Source: a virus. Taken from it: a stretch of 64,000 nt of DNA. Within the stretch, counting starts at the first letter, position 1; each line of letters starts with the position of its first letter. The translations under genes and the position numbers were made by a program. Shown here piece after piece: positions 1 through 6,849 of this stretch. The notes below the pieces were generated by a model, which worked only from the letters and a program-made list of their open reading frames with translations, ran no database searches and was not told where the DNA came from. The stretch lies in IMG/VR virus record IMGVR_UViG_3300024180_000005, positions 1 to 64,000 of that record; one strand, 5' to 3'.

Positions 1-190
1 CTATATTTTTAAAATACTCTTTTCTTGCTTTTGATATTTTCTCAATTCTCTCTAAATAACCATCACTATTTTTCTGTTCTAATTGTGAGCAATTTCTACA
101 AATAACTGAATTTTTAATCGCTCTATTTAGATTTGATTTACTTTTATATGTTAGTTCTTTATTACATTTTGGACAATTTCTAATATACAT
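1..190 (-). CDS. Zinc-finger protein, partial (N-terminal part only)
   Basis: The gene starts at 190 and runs off the left edge, so only about 63 codons are visible. The N-terminus carries two CxxC pairs (CPKC near residue 6 and CRNC near residue 32), followed by a charged, probably helical stretch. Such treble-clef-like modules are common at the front of phage homing endonucleases, but the diagnostic part is missing. The start codon shares its A with the TAA stop of the uvsE gene upstream. A TTTAATATATA element lies exactly 4 nt before the ATG, inside the end of uvsE. Confidence 0.6.
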   Translation of the reverse strand, partial: MYIRNCPKCNKELTYKSKSNLNRAIKNSVICRNCSQLEQKNSDGYLERIEKISKARKEYFKNI

Positions 191-1113
191 TAAGTATATA
201 TTAAAAAGTCTTTTCTATATTTAAGTAGCGCAATATCTTTTTGTTTACACTCCAATTCCGTGTCAAATTCAAGACCATATGTTTGAATTTCTTCATAAAT
301 GTAATCTGCATGTGCCGTATTTTTACCTGATGTATCTTCTAATGTTTTTGGTGAACTCATATGAGTCATAGGTTTTACATCACCCCATGTTGAACAAGCT
401 AATTTTAAAGCCTCTTCTTGTGAAATATCCTTAGGTCCATAATTGTGATGATGAAAATCGTGAGTTATTGGTATTCCAATTTCTTTATGTATCAAATCAT
501 ATAACATTTTTGTAGAATATTGATTTGGACCATCATCATTTTCCACAACTAATCTCTTTCTACAAGATTCACTTAAATTATAGAATTGTTTGCAAAATCT
601 TTCTGCGGCCTCTTCTCTAGTTGGTTTTGTTGTATTTACGTGTATATTTATAGGATAATAATGTGTTTGATCCAGACCCATTAAATCCATTATTTGTGCA
701 TGTTTATCTAATTCATCAATTGCATTTTCAACAACAACTGGATTTTCACTAGCAGGTATACAAAAATGTGTAGGATGAAATGATAATCTCATATCAACAC
801 TTTTGGCATAATCACCAATCTCTTTTAATTTTTTTGAAATCAAATCAAACTTTGGTAGATCCTCTAATTTATAGAAGCCAATACAGGGAAGTATATCACT
901 AGACATTCGATATACGAATATGTCATTTTCTTTATTCCATTTTATTATCTTAAACATATCATCTATATTTAAGAGAGCCAACTCGGTAACATATTGAAGA
1001 CCTTTACTCTCAAAAGTTTTTTTGATCATTCCTCTATTTACGGTAATGAAATCTTTCTTTTTCTTACCGTCATTTATCGAGATGTTTATACAACAATATC
1101 CTACTCTATTCAT
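190..1113 (-). CDS. uvsE: UV damage endonuclease (UvsE/UVDE family)
   Basis: Seen: a 307-residue protein with the family's TIM-barrel signatures: GYCCIN at the N-terminus, RMSSDILP near residue 70, RLSFHPTHF, VENDD near residue 190, HDFHHHNYG near 220, HMSSP near 250, HADYI and ELECKQKD near the C-terminus. The His, Glu and Asp positions match the metal-binding residues of the family. Known: UVDE nicks DNA 5' of UV photoproducts and some abasic lesions. Inferred: repair of phage DNA in the cell. The length is normal for the family. Its stop overlaps the start of the next gene. T4 uses the unrelated enzyme DenV for this job. Confidence 0.9.
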   Translation of the reverse strand: MNRVGYCCINISINDGKKKKDFITVNRGMIKKTFESKGLQYVTELALLNIDDMFKIIKWNKENDIFVYRMSSDILPCIGFYKLEDLPKFDLISKKLKEIGDYAKSVDMRLSFHPTHFCIPASENPVVVENAIDELDKHAQIMDLMGLDQTHYYPINIHVNTTKPTREEAAERFCKQFYNLSESCRKRLVVENDDGPNQYSTKMLYDLIHKEIGIPITHDFHHHNYGPKDISQEEALKLACSTWGDVKPMTHMSSPKTLEDTSGKNTAHADYIYEEIQTYGLEFDTELECKQKDIALLKYRKDFLIYT

Positions 1114-1137
1114 TTTTTTAAATTATTTTTTAAATTA

Positions 1138-1413
1138 TTATTTATACACAAATATGTTTATTGGAGCGTCTTTAATAAAGAAATGTTTATTCTTCTCAAA
1201 CAACCTAAAATACTTTCTAGATTCTAATAATATAGTCAATCTATAAGCAGCGTCGTTCGCTTCTTCCTCGGTCATATCGTACGCCATAGCAGGACCTACC
1301 AAATCACTATAGTGTTTGGCACCAACTTCTTTACAAAGAACGCCAATAAATTGTTCGTTGCTTATATTAGTTATGAATTCTGATCCAGAGTTTGTTTTGA
1401 TAGTCCTGCTCAT
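1138..1413 (-). CDS. Hypothetical protein
   Basis: A 91-residue protein beginning MSRTIKTNSGSEF. An in-frame ATG at 1446 would overlap the gene upstream; the start at 1413 is preferred because it follows the host-type element TATATTTG (1432-1425) and an A-rich leader. The C-terminal half is rich in aromatic and basic residues. No family recognised. It lies between uvsE and another small gene, all on the minus strand. Confidence 0.6.
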   Translation of the reverse strand: MSRTIKTNSGSEFITNISNEQFIGVLCKEVGAKHYSDLVGPAMAYDMTEEEANDAAYRLTILLESRKYFRLFEKNKHFFIKDAPINIFVYK

Positions 1414-1424
1414 ATCTTTTTTTA

Positions 1425-1432
1425 CAAATATA
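1425..1432 (-). promoter_or_regulatory. Host-type -7 promoter element TAnnTTTG
   Basis: TATATTTG on the minus strand, 11 nt before the preferred ATG at 1413. It matches the Bacteroidota primary sigma -7 consensus TAnnTTTG. No well-spaced TTTG -33 box was found. Confidence 0.5.
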
Positions 1433-1438
1433 CTACTT

Positions 1439-1885
1439 TTATTCAAATTTCGGAAACAACTTTAGGAAGTTCTTGTATCTGTTTTTGTGTTTCTTAGAAG
1501 GAACTCTTATTTTTCCCGAATGAGAACCACTTGAACCCCAGTTTATCGTATTAGTTACCGGATTTTGATTGTCTTTTCTTTCCGGTTTTGGCATAGAATC
1601 ATTTTTTCGATAATAACTTCTTCTATATGTAGAAGTCCAGACATTCATTATTTCATCATCATTTAAACCTTTTGAATAATAATATTCAAATACTTCTTTT
1701 CTTTCTTCATGTTCTTTAGACTTCGGATTGACTCCTAAGAATGATTCAAGTTCAATCTTCTTATTCTTTAAAAGTATCTGAAGCTTTGCTTCTCTAAGCA
1801 CATCAATAGGAAGTTTACACTTTGGCCTAAACTGTAGTTTAGTCATAAGATATTTTATTCTTCTTTCTTTTTCTTTTACCTTCAT
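1439..1885 (-). CDS. Hypothetical basic protein
   Basis: A 148-residue protein beginning MKVKEKERRIKYL. It is rich in Lys and Arg, with a middle segment that looks helical (EERKEVFEYYYSKGLNDDEI) and a basic tail (SKKHKNRYKNF). The ORF stays open to 1924, but the ATG at 1885 is chosen because TATATTTG ends exactly 4 nt before it. No family recognised; a nucleic-acid-binding role is only suggested by composition. Confidence 0.6.
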   Translation of the reverse strand: MKVKEKERRIKYLMTKLQFRPKCKLPIDVLREAKLQILLKNKKIELESFLGVNPKSKEHEERKEVFEYYYSKGLNDDEIMNVWTSTYRRSYYRKNDSMPKPERKDNQNPVTNTINWGSSGSHSGKIRVPSKKHKNRYKNFLKLFPKFE

Positions 1886-1889
1886 TTTA

Positions 1890-1897
1890 CAAATATA
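1890..1897 (-). promoter_or_regulatory. Host-type -7 promoter element, 4 nt from ATG
   Basis: TATATTTG on the minus strand, then TAAA, then the ATG at 1885. With this spacing transcription would start at or next to the start codon. Confidence 0.55.
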
Positions 1898-1929
1898 CGA
1901 TTTTTTATATATAAATAAAAACAAAAATT

Positions 1930-2163
1930 ATGGAAGATAGATTTAAAGTAAATAAAAGAAAGGAAAAACTGATGTATTTAGCAGGCTTTTTATTTTCAGG
2001 TATTATAAACATCATATTTTGGTTCTCATTCCCAAGTATTTTAAGTGAATCACTACCCGAAGATTTACCATTTATATATTTAGGTGGATTTGCGGCAGTA
2101 GGAAGCTTTATTGCACTTATAATACATTATATTATGTATTCAAATATAACTAAAGATAAGTAA
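1930..2163 (+). CDS. Small membrane protein with two predicted TM helices
   Basis: A 77-residue protein with a basic cytoplasm-like N-terminus (FKVNKRKEK), a hydrophobic helix at about residues 15-38, a short acidic loop (SESLPEDLP) and a second helix at about residues 46-69. The short C-terminus ends in charged residues. No family recognised. It sits 31 nt before a tagged gene on the same strand. Confidence 0.6.
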   Translation: MEDRFKVNKRKEKLMYLAGFLFSGIINIIFWFSFPSILSESLPEDLPFIYLGGFAAVGSFIALIIHYIMYSNITKDK

Positions 2164-2178
2164 TTTTGTATTTTAAAA

Positions 2179-2190
2179 TTTTAATATATA
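2179..2190 (+). promoter_or_regulatory. Phage-type promoter element TTTTAATATATA
   Basis: The AT element ends 4 nt before the ATG at 2195. It is one of 14 exact TAATATATA-N4-ATG arrangements in the window; see findings. Confidence 0.6.
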
Positions 2191-2194
2191 ATAT

Positions 2195-2746
2195 ATGAAG
2201 ATTAGAAAATTTATAGAGTTCATAACAGAAGAATTGAATGATACTCCAGAGTCTTATATAGAGACTGCATTAAAGCAACTACAAAATAAGATAGGAAAGA
2301 TGTTTGAGGATCAAATAGAAATGGAAGATGAAAGAGAGGGTAATATTTCCATAGAAGATGCGAAGTCAAATTCAAAAGGTAAAAAAATTAGTTTTAAGGA
2401 TTTAGGAGTTCAATTGGAAAGTTCTGAGATATCTAAATATTCAAAATTATATGACTCACTTACTATAAAATTTAGTGATAGTAATTCAACATATAACATG
2501 TTACTTTTAATAGATTTAAAAGATGCGATGCCAAAGGATCCAGATAAAGATTTCTCATATAAAGATATCGAATCTTGTTTCATTAAGTTTAAAAAGTATG
2601 ATTTACAAACATTTGAGGTTATAGGGCAAATGACAAAGAATGTTAAGATTAAAGATATCGATGAAGAATTTTTAGTGGATCTTAAAATTGAACTTGATGA
2701 AGATTTTAGTGATGATGATGAAAAACTTGAAATAGAGACTGAATAA
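2195..2746 (+). CDS. Tagged protein of unknown function (capsid-targeting-like N-terminus)
   Basis: A 183-residue acidic protein. The first 12 residues, MKIRKFIEFITE, resemble the T4 internal-protein targeting peptide MKTYQEFIAE, including an I-x-E that fits T4-type prohead protease sites. The rest has a charged helical region (about 20-60), a mixed alpha/beta-looking core and a very acidic tail (DEDFSDDDEKLEIETE). No enzyme motif seen. Inferred: packaged in the head and possibly ejected. It is followed directly by a strong terminator, so it is probably transcribed alone from the element at 2179-2190. Confidence 0.65.
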   Translation: MKIRKFIEFITEELNDTPESYIETALKQLQNKIGKMFEDQIEMEDEREGNISIEDAKSNSKGKKISFKDLGVQLESSEISKYSKLYDSLTIKFSDSNSTYNMLLLIDLKDAMPKDPDKDFSYKDIESCFIKFKKYDLQTFEVIGQMTKNVKIKDIDEEFLVDLKIELDEDFSDDDEKLEIETE

Positions 2747-2772
2747 AAACGACATAATTGTCGTTTTTTTTT
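2746..2772 (+). terminator. Rho-independent terminator
   Basis: Stem AAAACGAC/GTCGTTTT around a 6-nt loop with a T run, starting at the stop codon of the tagged gene. Confidence 0.8.
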
Positions 2773-2792
2773 GTTAGGAAACTAAATATTAA

Positions 2793-2801
2793 TAATAAAT
2801 A
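2793..2801 (+). promoter_or_regulatory. Phage-type promoter element, variant TAATAAATA
   Basis: Differs from the common core by one base and keeps the 4-nt spacing (GTAT) to the ATG at 2806. This version also contains most of the T4 late box TATAAATA. Confidence 0.45.
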
Positions 2802-2805
2802 GTAT

Positions 2806-3312
2806 ATGAGTGTAAATATAGTAACAAATTTTCAAATAATAAATAAAATAAAAAAATCTAGATATTTTAGAACTAATCTAGGTTTAGTAGCAACTGTTGA
2901 TAAAAATGGTTCTAGAAAGTATAATGATAAAGATTCTTTCTCAATGTTCTATAACTCACTTTATAACACTATAATATATGCACAGGGTAATATAGGTAAT
3001 ATAAAATTCTATACCGACCATTTCATACGTGATGAAGTTATGGCAGTTTATTTTGGAGATAACTTTGAAGAGTTTATATTCGATTGGGATGAAACTATTT
3101 TCAAAGAAAAAGGTATGGATTTTTATCTCGGACATATATTAAAAGAGGTTGAAACTAAATATGAGGAAAAATTATTAAAGGATGATTTAAAGAAAATTGA
3201 AGAAAAACCATTAGGTAATCCTGATTTAATATCACAGAACCCTGGTTCTGTATCATATGCTGACATACAGGCATATTTAGAAAAGAAAAGAAAAGAGAGG
3301 TATTCAGGTTAA
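2806..3312 (+). CDS. Hypothetical phage protein
   Basis: A 168-residue protein beginning MSVNIVTNFQIINK. The N-terminal 110 residues look globular with many aromatic residues; the C-terminal third is charged and helical, ending KKRKERYSG. No motif recognised. It has its own upstream element and overlaps the end of the convergent minus-strand gene by 4 nt. A virion role is possible from its promoter class but not shown. Confidence 0.6.
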   Translation: MSVNIVTNFQIINKIKKSRYFRTNLGLVATVDKNGSRKYNDKDSFSMFYNSLYNTIIYAQGNIGNIKFYTDHFIRDEVMAVYFGDNFEEFIFDWDETIFKEKGMDFYLGHILKEVETKYEEKLLKDDLKKIEEKPLGNPDLISQNPGSVSYADIQAYLEKKRKERYSG

Positions 3313-3551
3313 TTATAGAGTATAGATGCTAAATATAAATAAACTAAGTATTTATCTTCTTTATCTAAATCATCAAAATCGTAACTAAGTTCTATATCCT
3401 CATCTTCTTGAAAGATATTTAGATATATCTTATTATCTTCCTTTACATACTCTATAGAATTAAATGTTGCTATACCAAGATCTAAGTCGATTATTAACTC
3501 AGTCAATCCAATACCCATTATACGGATCATCTTAGTAACCTTTCTTTTCAT
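3309..3551 (-). CDS. Hypothetical acidic protein
   Basis: An 80-residue protein: basic start (MKRKVTKMIRIMG) followed by a strongly acidic body (EDEDIELSYDFDDLDKEDK). The start at 3551 is supported by TTTAATATATA exactly 4 nt upstream. No family recognised. It overlaps the plus-strand gene at 3312 tail to tail. Confidence 0.55.
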   Translation of the reverse strand: MKRKVTKMIRIMGIGLTELIIDLDLGIATFNSIEYVKEDNKIYLNIFQEDEDIELSYDFDDLDKEDKYLVYLYLASILYN

Positions 3552-3555
3552 TATT

Positions 3556-3566
3556 TATATATTAAA
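3556..3566 (-). promoter_or_regulatory. Phage-type promoter element TTTAATATATA
   Basis: On the minus strand, 4 nt (AATA) before the ATG at 3551. Confidence 0.55.
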
Positions 3567-3610
3567 TAAAAGTAGATTTTTTTTTAGGAAGTGTCTTTTT
3601 GAATTGGTTT

Positions 3611-3621
3611 TTTAATATATA
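3611..3621 (+). promoter_or_regulatory. Phage-type promoter element TTTAATATATA
   Basis: Exact element, but 22 nt before the ATG at 3644, so this message would carry a short A/T-rich leader. Confidence 0.5.
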
Positions 3622-3643
3622 CTAAAAAATAAATATTTTATTT

Positions 3644-4945
3644 ATGAATATACTTAAGTATGGTGATTATATCACAGAAAAGATGGCATACTCAATGATT
3701 TTAGAATCTAAGGTTGTACTTTCACAAAAGTTTATAAATCTTCTTACTAGAATGAAGAGTAATAATAAAATTGCCGCATCGATTTTAAGTTTTCAATCTA
3801 AGGATGTTGATGGTATTGCACAAAATTATATAGATTCAACAGATTCTAAAGAAGAATTATCTTTTACTCCGGATAGAAGAGTTCAACAGATGATAGAAGG
3901 TAAACCAGAATATTATAAAGTTACTAATTCAGGAAGATATCTTACACATAGTGATAGAAATAATAAAATATTCGAAAGACTTGGATATGATAAAGAAGGG
4001 AGATCCAATTGGGCACCAGATATGGGAACAATAGTAGAAATATTATCAGAAACACAAAGTAATGCTAGTAATAATACATATTGCATGGTTAAAGAAATAA
4101 ACCACACCGGTACTGAACCAAGAATTGGTGTAATAAACAAGGTAGCTATGCAAATTGATAGTGATGAATTCTTGGAAATATGGAAAACTGCTAGAAATCC
4201 TGTTAAAGTTGGTAGATTCGCTAGAGCATTTTTAACTAAGGCGAAAGTATCATTTACTGATCAAGATATTGAAGAGTTTGTAAATCAATACAAAGCAACT
4301 TATGACTTTGCCGCAGATATATTAAAACAATTTGATATTGTTCAAGGTTCTAAGATCACACACTGGTATTGGCATGAGAACTACCAAAATGGTGGTGGTA
4401 CTTTAAATAATTCTTGTATGTCCGAAGTAGATGAAGAGTGGCTTGATATTTATTCTCAAAATAATAATGTAAGTCTTGTTATTTTATATAATGATAATGG
4501 TGAGGTTAAGGATGGTAAATATGTTTCAAATTTAATAAAAGGTAGAGCCATTCTATGGGATTGTAAAATAGATGGGCAAAGTGCACAATTTATGGATAGA
4601 ATATACACAACACAAGATTCAGATGTAGTTCTTTTCAAACAATTTGCAGAGAAAAATGGTTGGTGGTATAAAACTGATCAATCTATGTCTCCTGAAGAGG
4701 ATATAACAAATGGTAGTTCTGTTAAAAGTGCAAAAATAGTAAGTGAATTGGGAAATTCTGACCTTCCTTATTTACCGTATATGGATACAATGTGTTTCAT
4801 AAATACAAGTAATGGAATAGTTGGTAACTCATTGAAAGTGGTAGATCCGGACAGAGAATTTGTAGATGATTATGAAGATTATGATGGTGCAATTAGAGTT
4901 GCCCGATCAACAGATGGTGAATGGTATACAGCTGACAACTACTAA
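3644..4945 (+). CDS. Tagged SCMS-family protein (paralog of the gene at 55620)
   Basis: A 433-residue protein with a targeting-like N-terminus (MNILKYGDYITEKM, containing ITE). From about residue 180 it shares an ordered series of motifs with the 586-residue protein at 55620: TARNPVKVGR, FTDQDIEEFVNQYK, HWYWHENY, a Gly-rich turn then SCMS, a DIY/SLVILYND strand pair, GRAILWDC, FMDRIYTTQDSDVV, GWWYKTD and LPYMDT. The invariant Cys and paired aromatic residues suggest a folded, perhaps catalytic domain, but I cannot name its activity. Inferred: a packaged internal protein. It probably shares a message with the small tagged gene 18 nt downstream. Confidence 0.7.
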   Translation: MNILKYGDYITEKMAYSMILESKVVLSQKFINLLTRMKSNNKIAASILSFQSKDVDGIAQNYIDSTDSKEELSFTPDRRVQQMIEGKPEYYKVTNSGRYLTHSDRNNKIFERLGYDKEGRSNWAPDMGTIVEILSETQSNASNNTYCMVKEINHTGTEPRIGVINKVAMQIDSDEFLEIWKTARNPVKVGRFARAFLTKAKVSFTDQDIEEFVNQYKATYDFAADILKQFDIVQGSKITHWYWHENYQNGGGTLNNSCMSEVDEEWLDIYSQNNNVSLVILYNDNGEVKDGKYVSNLIKGRAILWDCKIDGQSAQFMDRIYTTQDSDVVLFKQFAEKNGWWYKTDQSMSPEEDITNGSSVKSAKIVSELGNSDLPYLPYMDTMCFINTSNGIVGNSLKVVDPDREFVDDYEDYDGAIRVARSTDGEWYTADNY

Positions 4946-4963
4946 AAAATAATAATAAAAAAT

Positions 4964-5212
4964 ATGAAACATATTAAAAAGTTCAATGAAATAAATGAAA
5001 GTACTGACTTTAAAGGAAATGATTTATTACGTTCTAAATTAGATGAGATTTACGAACTTCTTAAAGAAGAAATAAAATCATCTGAAATTGAAGACTTTTA
5101 TGATGCAGAAGAAATGATTAACAAATATGTCTCAAATCATCTAAGTGAAAAACTTTGGAGTGATAAAGATCTAGAGGATTGGATGAAGAAAAGAGAATTT
5201 GGTGAAGAGTAA
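4964..5212 (+). CDS. Small tagged acidic protein
   Basis: An 82-residue protein beginning MKHIKKFNEINES, a clear member of the window's tag family with the I-N-E step. The remainder is highly charged and helical (DEIYELLKEEIKSSEIEDF). It has no upstream element of its own and lies 18 nt after the 433-residue tagged gene, ahead of a bidirectional terminator, so it is the last gene of that unit. Confidence 0.65.
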   Translation: MKHIKKFNEINESTDFKGNDLLRSKLDEIYELLKEEIKSSEIEDFYDAEEMINKYVSNHLSEKLWSDKDLEDWMKKREFGEE

Positions 5213-5236
5213 AAAATTTACCAACACCTTAATAAA

Positions 5237-5268
5237 AAAAAAGAGACTCATTTGAGTCTCTTTTTTTA
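5237..5268. terminator. Bidirectional terminator
   Basis: Stem GAGACTCA/TGAGTCTC flanked by A and T runs on both sides, placed between convergent genes. Confidence 0.8.
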
Positions 5269-5703
5269 TTTCATTAGATAATTTACAACATTTACCCAAT
5301 TTTCAAATGGTTTTTCTCCAAAATGTATCCATTCACCTTCAAACTCTTCTTGTCCGTATCCTCCCTGGTCGTCTATAAGATAATCTCCTTTAACCAAAGA
5401 TTTGTTTGGTATCAATATAGTCTTCTTAACTACATCTGGTCCCAAATGATCTAAAACCCATTGAACCTTTTCTGTATAGCAGTTCACGTTCTGAAAAGAA
5501 GGACGTGTTAAGATCCATACGTCATACTTAGTTTCAAGCAATCTATATGATTCGACTGCATCTTTTATTTCGTCTAATTTAAGGAAGAATCCCCATTGCG
5601 ATTGTGGATAAGGCTGAAGAGGGTTAAGCTATTTTGCTTTCTTTGATGCACCATAGAAGTCGCACATAACACCATCCATATCCACATATATAGTCTTTTT
5701 CAT
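5266..5703 (-). pseudogene. 5'(3')-deoxyribonucleotidase-like gene interrupted by an in-frame TAG
   Basis: From the ATG at 5703 the frame reads MKKTIYVDMDGVMCDFYG, with the HAD motif DMDGV expected for NT5C-type 5'(3')-deoxyribonucleotidases. Codon 25 is TAG (5631-5629). The same frame then continues with family-like sequence (QWGFF, VWILTRPS, a KGDYLIDD motif) to the stop at 5266. Total length would be about 145 residues. Either the gene is dead, the amber is suppressed, or the base is a sequencing error. TAG ends other genes here (for example 12360-12362), so general TAG recoding is unlikely. A host-type promoter box precedes it by 4 nt. Confidence 0.75.
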
Positions 5704-5707
5704 AATA

Positions 5708-5715
5708 CAAAGATA
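5708..5715 (-). promoter_or_regulatory. Host-type -7 promoter element, 4 nt from ATG
   Basis: TATCTTTG then TATT then the ATG at 5703. It overlaps the 3' end region of the LOG-family gene. Confidence 0.6.
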
Positions 5716-6381
5716 CTAAAAATTTGGTTTGTTCTCTTCTAATTTTGATAAAATATATTCCATTGCTTCTTCTGCAGTATCTACAATCTTGAATAGATTT
5801 AAATCTTCTTTAGATATCATACCATCTTCTAACATAGTTTTTTTTATCCATTTAATCATTCCTTTCCAATATTCTTTCCCAACTAAAACAATGGGAAGAA
5901 TTCTTAGATGTCCTGTCTGCATAAGAGTCAGTGTCTCAAATAATTCGTCAAGAGTTCCAAATCCACCTGGAAAACCAACAAACGCTTGTGAATATTTCAA
6001 AAAGAAAACTTTCCTAGTAAAGAAATACCTACATGTAACTAATTTATCAATAAAACTATTAGCACTTGCTTCAAATGGTAGTTCTATTTGTAATCCTACT
6101 GATTTACCGTCATTACCATATGCACCACTATTGGCGGCCTCCATTATACCTGGTCCACCACCTGTTATTACACCATATCCATTTTTAGCTATCAATTCAG
6201 AAAGCTTAACCGCCTCTTTGTAATATTTATCATCTTTATTAGTCCTAGCAGATCCAAATACTGATATACAAGGTGATAACTCAGACAACTCATCAAACCC
6301 TTTTATAAACTCACTTTGTATTCTCAAAACCTGCCAGGCATCTTCGGCCTTCTGGTTATATTTCCATTTTTGGTCTTTCAT
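5716..6381 (-). CDS. LOG-family Rossmann-fold nucleotide-processing protein
   Basis: A 221-residue protein with the two LOG-family signatures: GGGPGIMEAAN near residue 75 and PGGFGTLDELFE near residue 138. The N-terminal strand ISVFGSAR matches the nucleotide-binding start of the family. Known: characterised members are nucleoside 5'-monophosphate phosphoribohydrolases, including cytokinin-activating LOG and bacterial PpnN. Inferred: nucleotide salvage or signalling during infection. It lies between the Nudix gene and the nucleotidase, all on the minus strand and probably one unit. Confidence 0.85.
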   Translation of the reverse strand: MKDQKWKYNQKAEDAWQVLRIQSEFIKGFDELSELSPCISVFGSARTNKDDKYYKEAVKLSELIAKNGYGVITGGGPGIMEAANSGAYGNDGKSVGLQIELPFEASANSFIDKLVTCRYFFTRKVFFLKYSQAFVGFPGGFGTLDELFETLTLMQTGHLRILPIVLVGKEYWKGMIKWIKKTMLEDGMISKEDLNLFKIVDTAEEAMEYILSKLEENKPNF

Positions 6382-6398
6382 TTATTTTTCATTTATTT

Positions 6399-6791
6399 TT
6401 ATAGTATATTTAAAAATTTCAAATGTTGTTCTAACTTAGTATTATATTCAGAAAATGCTCCTTTTTTCAAATCTTCAAATGTTATCCATTTTACAACACC
6501 AGTTTCTTTGGTTGATATTTCACCTTCATAATCAGTTACTAAATAAACTGCAGCTACAAATTCACCATCTTCTCTTAAAAAGATTGGTATTGTGTTTTTT
6601 ATATCTAGACCGGTTTCTTCTCTTACTTCTCTTATAACACCTTCTTTCATACTTTCACCTACATCTACTTTACCACCCGGAAGTCCAAATGATGTAGAAT
6701 TATCTTTTCGAGATACTCCCAAAAGTTCTGTCTTATCTTCATTAAAGATAAGTGCAACTGCTGCTAGTTTTGCTTGTTTCGTTTCTATCAT
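6399..6791 (-). CDS. Nudix hydrolase
   Basis: A 130-residue protein with a complete Nudix box: GGKVDVGESMKEGV followed by IREVREETGLD (G-x5-E-x7-REVREE-x-GL). The frame is open to 6833, but the ATG at 6791 follows a phage-type element by exactly 4 nt and gives a normal N-terminus (MIETKQAKLAAVALIF). Known: the family hydrolyses nucleoside diphosphates linked to another group. Substrate unknown. The LOG-family gene follows 17 nt downstream. Confidence 0.88.
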   Translation of the reverse strand: MIETKQAKLAAVALIFNEDKTELLGVSRKDNSTSFGLPGGKVDVGESMKEGVIREVREETGLDIKNTIPIFLREDGEFVAAVYLVTDYEGEISTKETGVVKWITFEDLKKGAFSEYNTKLEQHLKFLNIL

Positions 6792-6795
6792 AAAG

Positions 6796-6816
6796 TATAT
6801 ATTACATACAAATATA
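6796..6816 (-). promoter_or_regulatory. Tandem host-type and phage-type promoter elements
   Basis: On the minus strand TATATTTG (6816-6809) is followed by TAATATATA (6804-6796), then CTTT and the ATG at 6791. It is the clearest case of both element classes in front of one gene. Confidence 0.6.
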
Positions 6817-6817
6817 A

Positions 6818-6847
6818 AAAAAAATCCCACCAAAGTGGGATTTTTAA
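6818..6847 (-). terminator. Terminator of dnaK
   Basis: Stem AAATCCCAC/GTGGGATTT, 4-nt loop, long T run on the minus strand directly after the dnaK stop. Confidence 0.85.
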
Positions 6848-6849
6848 AT

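Noticed and set aside
2161-2168. TAATTTTG as a plus-strand host-type promoter
   Set aside because: It overlaps a stop codon, is the only plus-strand candidate and is 26 nt from a gene that already has a phage-type element; likely chance.
5629-5631. General recoding of TAG as a sense codon
   Set aside because: TAG ends other genes with sensible lengths (12360-12362 and 39985-39987), so a genome-wide recoding is unlikely.
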